Below are positions 1 to 5,054 of a stretch of 5,054 nt of DNA, piece after piece. The notes beneath the pieces were generated by a model that saw nothing but the letters and a program-made list of their open reading frames with translations, did no database searches and was not told the DNA's origin. Position numbers and translations under genes: made by a program. Each line of letters begins with the position of its first letter. Within the stretch, counting starts at the first letter, position 1. Source of the DNA: Gammaproteobacteria bacterium (GTDB taxonomy: Bacteria; Pseudomonadota; Gammaproteobacteria; UBA11654); NCBI GenBank assembly GCA_002718375.1, contig PBEI01000014.1, positions 44,422-49,475 of the forward strand, given 5' to 3'.

Positions 1-1
1 T

Positions 2-538
2 CAATCAATAGATCTTCTGATCAATAATGCAGGAATGAGTGGTGATCGAGCAAATCAAGCTTGGGGTCAAATTGATAAAAAGGAATTCGAAAAATTAATG
101 TCAATTAATGCATTTGGAGCATTGAAGGTTTCCGAAGCATTTTCAAGGAATATCTCTATGAGTGAAGAAAAGAAGATAGTTGCCATATCAAGTGTAGCAG
201 GATCAATATCTTCTATGGGTCGCCCTTCATCACTACCAATTTTATCTATCAGTAAAGCTGCCTTGAACATGGCAATGAAGACGATTGCTCTGAGATTAAA
301 GGATGACGGTGTGATTGTTATATTAATGAACCCAGGCGCTGTCGATACCAGAGCACTCAGACAGGCATTTGGACTATCACTTGAAGAGGCAGAAAAGGCG
401 ACTAATTTTGACTACAAAGGTTATCCAACAGTCTCAGCAGAAGAGGGCGTTAAGCGAATGATCAGAGTTATTGAGACAGTAGATCATTCTCAATCCGGAT
501 CATTCCTGAACCATGATGGTAAAGAGTTGCTTTGGTAA
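2..538 (+). CDS. Short-chain dehydrogenase/reductase, C-factor-like (5' truncated by window edge)
   Basis: This is the C-terminal ~178 residues of a cytoplasmic NAD(P)-dependent SDR oxidoreductase. The open frame runs in from the left edge and reads QSIDLLINNAGMSGD, so the NNAG motif of the Rossmann fold is present. The ATG at 35 is the Met just after NNAG and is not the start; the dinucleotide-binding GxxxGxG segment and start codon (about 60-75 residues) lie outside the window. Numbering from that Met, the SDR tetrad would be Asn25 (SINAFG), Ser57 (SSVAGS), Tyr and Lys74 (SISKAALNM). The Tyr position (four before Lys, 13 after Ser) is Leu70, codon TTA at 242-244, so the usual proton donor is missing. 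The PGAVDT segment and the ending GSFLNHDGKELLW resemble the C-factor (CsgA)/sniffer-type subgroup. It ends at TAA 536-538, convergent with the next gene. Family assignment is firm; substrate is unknown and ordinary oxidoreductase activity is doubtful. Confidence 0.9.
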   Translation, partial: QSIDLLINNAGMSGDRANQAWGQIDKKEFEKLMSINAFGALKVSEAFSRNISMSEEKKIVAISSVAGSISSMGRPSSLPILSISKAALNMAMKTIALRLKDDGVIVILMNPGAVDTRALRQAFGLSLEEAEKATNFDYKGYPTVSAEEGVKRMIRVIETVDHSQSGSFLNHDGKELLW

Positions 539-543
539 GTAAG

Positions 544-2988
544 TTAACTCCGCTTCAACTTCTCAGCAATCCCATCTAAATTTTCTATGAGAAGATTTTG
601 AATCTTCACTGCATCTTGATTATCTGGACTTTTTTCCAGTGAAATATTTCTTATTTTCCTAGAGAGTCGGTTATTTCCACCCTTGGAGATCTCATCATTA
701 TATGACGATAACAGTGATCTTATATTTTCCTTGGCGTCATCATCAATTGCACCCATTCTCTCAAGCTGATCCACATATGAAAGTGCAACTGCAGGATTCG
801 CAGGCCAAGCCATAGGAATTTGTTGCTGCGGATTAAATAATCGTTTCGATCCAATTTGTGGATAAGCCAGTTCGGCAGCAGTGATTTCATTCTCAGAAAG
901 GAACTCGCTTGGCAAAAGTTTAAACACATCAAGTCCTCTGGTTATTTCCGTGCCATAAATGGTTCCTTCATAATAATAAACAGACCAATATCCTCCTGTA
1001 ATCAGCTCATCATCAAGGATAGGTCCTCTATCAAAATATGCGATTTCAATTGGATTTGATGAGTCTGTGAAATCGATTACAGAAATACCACCTTGATACC
1101 ATGCTTGGACAAATATATCCCTTCCAGGTATTGGAATTATGGCACCATTATGGGCTACACAGTTTTCTGTTTCTTTCTGTGGAGCAGGCATTTTAAAGTG
1201 GCTGCGAAATTCTAACTTATTATCGACAATGTCATATATTGCATTGGCACCCCAATTCATTCGGTCCCAAGCACGACATCGAGGCATTCCACCACCACCC
1301 CATTCATCTGTGAATAGAATTTTTGTTCCATCATTATTGAATGTTGCTGAGTGCCAATAGGCAAAACCTGTATCGGTCACATCATCAATTCTCTTTGGTT
1401 TTGATGGATCAGTTATGTCAAAAAGTATCCCATTACCTGAACATGCACCGGCAGCAAGAGATGCAGAAGGAAAAACAGTTATATCATGGCATTGATCAGT
1501 GATGTATGTGTCTTGAGTTTCGTCTCCATGATCTCCACCCCGCCATAAGCCAGCAATTACGCCAGTTTCCTCATTAGCAAAAACCGTAGGGCTATCAATT
1601 ATTCTAGAATTTGATGGCTCATTTGTAGGTATCTCTATTACATCAATTCTAAATAAAGCAGTACGATCATCTCCTGGAATATCCTCAAAACACTCCTCCA
1701 TTTCCTCTTGATCACGAATGCTGGACGTACCAGAATTAAAGACAATTATTTTTCCATCTTTATCTGGGCCATCTACAACAGAATGAGTATGTGAGCCTCG
1801 ACAGGTTTGAACTGCGCCAACTTGAATGGGCATTTCAGGATCTGAAATATCAAACACCCTTATTCCACGAAAACGCTCTTCATTGGGTTCTGGATCGACT
1901 CCCTGTAAGCCACAATCAAGCCTGCCCCTTGTGTCTTGGACTGACATGATCAGGAGGTTCCCAACAACAGAAACATCTCCTTGTCCGCCCGGGCATACAA
2001 CAGATGTCATTAGATTAGGAAATCCACTTTCTTCTAATCGATAAATATTAAAACCATGATAACTTCCAGCAACAAGCATATCTTCACTGAAAGCCATATC
2101 TGTATTTGAAAAGCTCAACATTGGAAACCTCTGACTGTTTGCCATAGATTCTATCGATCTTTCTTTTTCTTCTTCAGAGTCACTGGATTGATCTTCATCT
2201 TCTGAATCTTCCATTCCTTTTTCTAGGGGATTTTTAGGATCAAAAAAGCCAGTAGGCTTTTTCAAAGAAGCGACCAATTCCATATTGAGAATTGCTTCGC
2301 CCGCATCATATACTCCAGCTTTCAGACCAGCTCTAGGATCATCGGAAAGGCTAATCAAAATACCATTCATTCTTTCAATTTCAACCGCCTGATCATTTTC
2401 AAGATCTGTAACAAATTCATATAATTGAGGGTCATAGGCAGAGCCTGGAAATTCATTCAATCGATCAACCATCTCGATGGCACCATCATGATGTTTAATC
2501 ATAAGATTTAAGTACAAACGATCAAAGTCAGTAGAATTAGATGACTCTAGTTGCATCATTTGTTCTGGAGTTGCCATGCCCATCATTTTATGGTGATACA
2601 TCTTATTTTCCATGGATGGGTCAGGTATAGATTGCCCCCTACCAACCAACCAGTTTTTCATGAAATCAATCTCATCTGTTTGAGAGATATCAATACGTCC
2701 AGCAAGATCTAGAATTGTTTGGTTATTGGTTCTCGCTGGAGCCATTTCTGACATCAAAAAGGCTTGATAATGGTGAACAATCATTCCTTGTAAGAACTCT
2801 ACATCAGCAGATGTATATGATGAATCAGCAATGGCAATGGCTGTTTCAGCATCCAATTCTATCGTTGGATTTCCTGGTGCGCCAGGCTGCAGAATGGGGA
2901 CATTGCTATGCACGTTGAAAGATGCGATACCCGAAATAATAAAAATAAAAGTAAGTTTTCTAAAAAAAGTAAATTTATAATTGTTCAT
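544..2988 (-). CDS. Exported DUF305 domain plus LVIVD-type beta-propeller protein
   Basis: This 814-residue protein is probably periplasmic or surface-exposed. Residues 1-28 look like a Sec signal peptide: basic start (YKFTFFRKL), hydrophobic core (TFIFIISGIASF), possible cleavage after VHS, and no lipobox Cys. Residues ~60-215 match DUF305, a ferritin-like helical domain; both hallmark segments are visible, FLQGMIVHHYQAFLMSEM (His72, His73) and YLNLMIKHHDGAIEMV (His166, His167). DUF305 proteins such as CopM bind copper. A Met/His-rich stretch (126-145) lies between them. An acidic linker (~253-281) leads to a beta-propeller (~285-692) with LVIVD-like blades, e.g. GIRVFDISDPEMP, GILFDITDPSKP and GISVIDFTDSSNP. 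All eight Cys of the protein are in the propeller, which suits disulfides in an exported protein. A charged, probably helical tail follows (693-814). The ATG at 2986-2988 is chosen because the signal peptide follows directly; no strong Shine-Dalgarno is seen. Metal binding is inferred from family; the propeller's function is unknown. Confidence 0.9.
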   Translation of the reverse strand: MNNYKFTFFRKLTFIFIISGIASFNVHSNVPILQPGAPGNPTIELDAETAIAIADSSYTSADVEFLQGMIVHHYQAFLMSEMAPARTNNQTILDLAGRIDISQTDEIDFMKNWLVGRGQSIPDPSMENKMYHHKMMGMATPEQMMQLESSNSTDFDRLYLNLMIKHHDGAIEMVDRLNEFPGSAYDPQLYEFVTDLENDQAVEIERMNGILISLSDDPRAGLKAGVYDAGEAILNMELVASLKKPTGFFDPKNPLEKGMEDSEDEDQSSDSEEEKERSIESMANSQRFPMLSFSNTDMAFSEDMLVAGSYHGFNIYRLEESGFPNLMTSVVCPGGQGDVSVVGNLLIMSVQDTRGRLDCGLQGVDPEPNEERFRGIRVFDISDPEMPIQVGAVQTCRGSHTHSVVDGPDKDGKIIVFNSGTSSIRDQEEMEECFEDIPGDDRTALFRIDVIEIPTNEPSNSRIIDSPTVFANEETGVIAGLWRGGDHGDETQDTYITDQCHDITVFPSASLAAGACSGNGILFDITDPSKPKRIDDVTDTGFAYWHSATFNNDGTKILFTDEWGGGGMPRCRAWDRMNWGANAIYDIVDNKLEFRSHFKMPAPQKETENCVAHNGAIIPIPGRDIFVQAWYQGGISVIDFTDSSNPIEIAYFDRGPILDDELITGGYWSVYYYEGTIYGTEITRGLDVFKLLPSEFLSENEITAAELAYPQIGSKRLFNPQQQIPMAWPANPAVALSYVDQLERMGAIDDDAKENIRSLLSSYNDEISKGGNNRLSRKIRNISLEKSPDNQDAVKIQNLLIENLDGIAEKLKRS

Positions 2989-3007
2989 AGTCTAAATGAT
3001 AAAAGTT

Positions 3008-3038
3008 ATTAAAAATATTTAACCTGAATGTTAATCAA
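3008..3038 (-). promoter_or_regulatory. Candidate sigma70 promoter for the DUF305-propeller gene
   Basis: Read on the minus strand, TTGATT (3038 to 3033) could serve as -35 and TTTAAT (3013 to 3008) as -10, with a long 19-bp spacer. The -10 matches consensus at five of six positions and the -35 at four. Transcription would start near 3001, leaving a leader of about 13 nt, which is short. The AT-rich background makes chance matches likely, so this is tentative. Confidence 0.3.
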
Positions 3039-3051
3039 AATAGTGTTGATT
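3033..3051. repeat. Inverted repeat AATCAA-N7-TTGATT, possible operator
   Basis: Perfect 6-bp arms (3033-3038 and 3046-3051) flank a 7-bp spacer between divergent genes. Each arm, read outward, coincides with a candidate -35 hexamer, so a dimeric regulator or simply two back-to-back -35 boxes could explain the symmetry. The arms point the opposite way to an FNR/CRP-type TTGAT-N4-ATCAA site. The arms are short and AT-rich, so function is uncertain. Confidence 0.3.
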
Positions 3052-3076
3052 TATTTAAAGGTACCTCTGTTATACT
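3046..3076 (+). promoter_or_regulatory. Candidate extended -10 promoter for the dehydrogenase-peptidase operon
   Basis: TATACT at 3071-3076 matches the -10 consensus at five of six positions and is preceded by TG at 3068-3069, giving an extended -10 (TGTTATACT). A weak -35, TTGATT at 3046-3051, lies 19 bp upstream; the extended -10 could compensate for the long spacer. Transcription would begin near 3083, giving a leader of about 24 nt before the TTG start. An AGGTACCT palindrome (3059-3066) sits between the two boxes. Confidence 0.5.
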
Positions 3077-3106
3077 AAAAAAATTATAGGTTAACCAAGA
3101 TAAAAA

Positions 3107-4507
3107 TTGGCAAATAATAAAACGTTTTTAAACTCTGTTAATCAGGTTTTTGATGAGGCGGCAAGTCTTCTCTCGCTTCCTGAGGATCTTGCGTTAAAAA
3201 TCAAGCTATCAAATTCCATCTATAAAGTGAATTTCGGTGTTCGCCTGAGGAAGAGTCTTTATACATTTACAGGATATCGTTGCGTTCATTCTGAGCATTA
3301 TGAGCCTGTTAAAGGTGGCATGCGTTATTCCTTGTCTTCGAGTGAAGGAGAGGTCGAGGCACTAGCAGCTTTGATGACGTATAAGTGTTCTTTGATGGAT
3401 TTGCCATTTGGAGGCTCAAAAGGTGCATTGATTGTTGATCCAAATCATTGGAAGCAAGATGAGCTAGAGAGAATCACAAGACGTTTCACCAATGAACTGG
3501 CAAAAAGAGATCTCATTCATCCTTCTCAAAATGTTCCAGGACCAGATATGGGAACAGATGAAAATGTGATGGCATGGATGGCAGATGAGTATAAAAGATT
3601 ATATCCCACCGAGATAGATGCCATGGCTTCTGTCACAGGAAAACCAATTGCACTGGGTGGTGTGGATGGCAGAACAGAAGCCACAGGGAGAGGCGTCTTT
3701 TATTCTATCCTTGAGTTTTTAGACAATGATAAAGATCGCAAAAAAACAAAACTCAGAAGAGAAATTGAAGATCAAAGGGTGATCATTCAGGGATTTGGCA
3801 ATGTGGGCTTTCATGCAGCTGAACTTTTACATGAATCTGGAGCAAAGATCATTGCAGTTATTGAGAGGAATGGTTCAGTTGTGAATGAGAAAGGAATTGA
3901 TATTCAGAAACTAAAAAAACATTTTATAAGAAAGAGAACATTTGAAGGCTTTGATGGTTTTTCAACAGCGAGAGGACATTTTCTTAGCAAAGATTGCGAC
4001 ATTTTGATTCCTGCTGCTACGGAAGGCGTCATACATAGAGGCAATGCTGGAAAAATTAAAGCAAGACTCATTGTTGAGGGAGGTAATGGCCCTGTGACAT
4101 CAGATGCAGACAAGATACTGCGTAAAAATGGCGTCACTGTTATTCCAGATTTCTATGCCAATTCGGGGGGAGTCATTGTCTCATACTTCGAATGGGTCAA
4201 AAATTTGTCCAAGATGCGATATGGATTGATGCAAGAGAGAGATCAAGAAAAAAGACAGAGTAATCTTGTTGCTGCATTGGAGAAGATGACCAGTAATTCT
4301 TTCCCTTCTGAAATGAAAGATGAATTTGTCAAAGGCGCTAGCGAAATTGACTTGGTTCGGTCAGGCTTAGAGGAGAAAATGAAAGAGGGCTATCATGCCA
4401 TTCATGAAACATTTCATTCAGATAGGAAAATTAAAAGTTTTAGAATGGCCGCAATGGTCATTGCAGTAAAGAAAGTTGCTGAGGCTTATAAATACCTCGG
4501 TATTTGA
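3107..4507 (+). CDS. gdh: Glu/Leu/Phe/Val dehydrogenase family; probable NAD-type glutamate dehydrogenase
   Basis: This 466-residue cytoplasmic enzyme most likely deaminates glutamate oxidatively to 2-oxoglutarate and ammonia. The substrate domain shows EPVKGGMRYS (Lys69), TYKCS (Lys93), GGSKGAL (catalytic Lys105) and GPDMGT (catalytic Asp147). The spacing Lys69-Lys93-Lys105 equals Lys89-Lys113-Lys125 of Clostridium symbiosum GDH. Lys69, plus Ser359 in NSGGVIVSYFEW, contact the glutamate side chain in that family; leucine dehydrogenases lack the lysine. The nucleotide domain carries GFGNVG (229-234) and an acidic Glu253 after the second strand, favouring NAD over NADP. A basic insert (~206-223) and a longer C-terminus make it larger than the usual 420-450 residues; PAATEG (302-307) replaces the common PAALEN. 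The start is TTG: an in-frame TAA lies at 3101-3103, and the first internal ATG falls inside KGGMR. The Shine-Dalgarno is weak (AAGA, 3097-3100). Family is firm; glutamate specificity is likely, not proven. Confidence 0.92.
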   Translation: MANNKTFLNSVNQVFDEAASLLSLPEDLALKIKLSNSIYKVNFGVRLRKSLYTFTGYRCVHSEHYEPVKGGMRYSLSSSEGEVEALAALMTYKCSLMDLPFGGSKGALIVDPNHWKQDELERITRRFTNELAKRDLIHPSQNVPGPDMGTDENVMAWMADEYKRLYPTEIDAMASVTGKPIALGGVDGRTEATGRGVFYSILEFLDNDKDRKKTKLRREIEDQRVIIQGFGNVGFHAAELLHESGAKIIAVIERNGSVVNEKGIDIQKLKKHFIRKRTFEGFDGFSTARGHFLSKDCDILIPAATEGVIHRGNAGKIKARLIVEGGNGPVTSDADKILRKNGVTVIPDFYANSGGVIVSYFEWVKNLSKMRYGLMQERDQEKRQSNLVAALEKMTSNSFPSEMKDEFVKGASEIDLVRSGLEEKMKEGYHAIHETFHSDRKIKSFRMAAMVIAVKKVAEAYKYLGI

Positions 4508-4519
4508 TCAGATATTCCC

Positions 4520-4524
4520 GGAGA
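4520..4524 (+). promoter_or_regulatory. Ribosome binding site of peptidase E gene (decides a TTG start)
   Basis: GGAGA lies six bases before TTG at 4531. An in-frame TAA (4528-4530) directly precedes that TTG, and the protein from here begins with the conserved glycine-rich strand of the family, so the site strongly supports TTG as the start. It falls within the 23-bp gap after the dehydrogenase stop, where no terminator is seen. Confidence 0.75.
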
Positions 4525-4530
4525 AAATAA

Positions 4531-5054
4531 TTGAAGAGACAAATCATTGCCATTGGTGGTGGAGGTTTTGGGAGAAGCCCTAGCGAAGGTATTATTGAGA
4601 ATTACATACTAGAGCAATCTGATGTAAATAAACCAAAAGTATGTTTTATTCCCACGGCAACTGGGGATGATGAAGGATACAAAGAAAGTTATTACTCTAC
4701 ATTCTCCATGTTTGATTGCTATCCAGTTCATCTGGATTTCTTCAAAAGAACTCCAGATTTAGAAAGCCTGATCTTAAATCAGGACATCATTTTTGTTGGG
4801 GGCGGTAACACAAAGAGCATGTTAGCCGTTTGGAAAGATTGGAAATTAGATAAGTTACTTAAAATTGCTTATCAGAAAGGCACCATTATGTGTGGTGTGA
4901 GTGCAGGCGCTATTTGTTGGTTTGAATCTGGAATTACTGATTCTTGGGCAGAAGAATTAAAAATCATGAGTTGTCTTGGTTTTGTAAATGACGTGTGTTG
5001 TCCCCATTATGATGAAGAGCCAGAAAGAAGACCAACTGTTCATAAGTTGATCAA
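4531..5054 (+). CDS. pepE: Peptidase E-like serine peptidase, family S51 (3' truncated by window edge)
   Basis: The first 174 residues of a cytoplasmic S51 peptidase are visible; the family is usually about 230 residues, so some 55-60 are missing beyond the right edge. Characterised members (Salmonella PepE) cleave dipeptides with N-terminal aspartate; this one's specificity is not shown. It starts MKRQIIAIGGGGFGR (TTG read as Met). Family landmarks are FIPTATGD (39-46), FVGGGNTKSMLAVW (88-101), the nucleophile motif GVSAGAICWFESG (Ser124) and CPHYDEEPERRP with probable catalytic His159. Asp137 (GITDSW) is a candidate third residue; Ser-to-His spacing (35) is close to Salmonella Ser120-His157 (37). 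The fold is class I glutamine-amidotransferase-like, but Ser replaces the amidotransferase Cys. It follows the dehydrogenase by 23 bp with its own good Shine-Dalgarno, implying one operon for peptide and amino-acid use. The first internal ATG that could serve as a start would delete the glycine-rich N-terminus, so TTG is preferred. Confidence 0.9.
   Translation, partial: MKRQIIAIGGGGFGRSPSEGIIENYILEQSDVNKPKVCFIPTATGDDEGYKESYYSTFSMFDCYPVHLDFFKRTPDLESLILNQDIIFVGGGNTKSMLAVWKDWKLDKLLKIAYQKGTIMCGVSAGAICWFESGITDSWAEELKIMSCLGFVNDVCCPHYDEEPERRPTVHKLI

Larger units (their letters stand above)
2989..3106. other. Divergent intergenic region
   Basis: This 118-bp, very AT-rich gap separates the divergently transcribed exported-protein gene and the dehydrogenase gene. 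It has to hold the promoters for both directions. It contains candidate -35/-10 pairs on both strands, an AATCAA-N7-TTGATT inverted repeat (3033-3051), and the short palindromes AGGTACCT (3059-3066) and GGTTAACC (3089-3096). No small ORF or RNA gene is supported. Confidence 0.7.

Noticed and set aside
35..37. ATG as the start of the SDR gene
   Set aside because: The frame stays open to the left edge and encodes QSIDLLINNAG directly before it, a core SDR motif, so this Met is internal and the gene is truncated by the window.
524..550. Rho-independent terminator between the convergent genes
   Set aside because: The GAGTT/AACTC pairing is only 5 bp with a 17-base loop and no GC-rich stem or T-tract.
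1139..2044. Small plus-strand ORFs inside the DUF305-propeller gene
   Set aside because: All are antisense to a single intact gene with clear domains, are under 80 residues and lack family features.
3033..3051. FNR- or CRP-like binding site
   Set aside because: The FNR consensus has TTGAT then ATCAA; here the arms are in the opposite order with a 7-bp spacer, so it does not fit.
3904..4137. 77-residue ORF on the minus strand inside the dehydrogenase gene
   Set aside because: It lies wholly within a well-conserved coding region, has no recognisable motif and no ribosome binding context; it is a shadow frame.
3107..4507. Leucine or phenylalanine dehydrogenase
   Set aside because: Lys69 in the KGG motif and Ser359 in NSGGVIVS, the glutamate side-chain ligands, are present, and the protein is about 100 residues longer than leucine dehydrogenases.
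4531..5054. Class I glutamine amidotransferase
   Set aside because: The fold is shared, but the nucleophile motif reads GVSAGA with Ser instead of Cys, and GGGNTK plus PHYDEEPERRP are S51 peptidase E hallmarks.

Overview
The window looks like an AT-rich Gram-negative bacterial chromosome segment. AGA arginine codons are frequent, intergenic gaps are short, and one protein carries a Sec-type signal peptide. The gene mix (C-factor-like SDR, DUF305 plus beta-propeller exported protein, NAD-type glutamate dehydrogenase, peptidase E) would suit a marine or environmental gammaproteobacterium or a similar lineage. That placement is inference, because no rRNA or marker gene is present. There are no RNA genes, mobile elements, CRISPR arrays or long repeats.

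Layout from left to right. (1) The 3' part of a short-chain dehydrogenase/reductase gene on + (2-538), whose start lies outside the window. (2) A convergent long gene on - (544-2988) starting five bases beyond its stop, encoding an 814-residue exported protein. This protein joins a DUF305 four-helix, copper-binding-like domain to an LVIVD-type beta-propeller through an acidic linker. (3) A 118-bp divergent intergenic region (2989-3106) with back-to-back candidate promoters and several small palindromes. (4) A 466-residue Glu/Leu/Phe/Val-family dehydrogenase on + (3107-4507), best read as a catabolic glutamate dehydrogenase. (5) After 23 bp, a peptidase E (family S51) gene on + (4531 onward), cut off by the right edge.

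The last two genes are probably one transcription unit. The peptidase could release amino acids from small peptides and the dehydrogenase could deaminate glutamate to 2-oxoglutarate, so a modest amino-acid-catabolism theme is plausible. Both appear to begin with TTG, because each has an in-frame TAA at or one codon before the start. The exported DUF305-propeller protein is transcribed away from this pair and has no obvious metabolic link to it.

I do not see strong evidence for an undescribed multi-gene system. The points most worth a second look are the DUF305-propeller fusion with its His/Met/Cys pattern, the SDR whose catalytic tyrosine position reads as leucine, and the symmetrical divergent promoter region.
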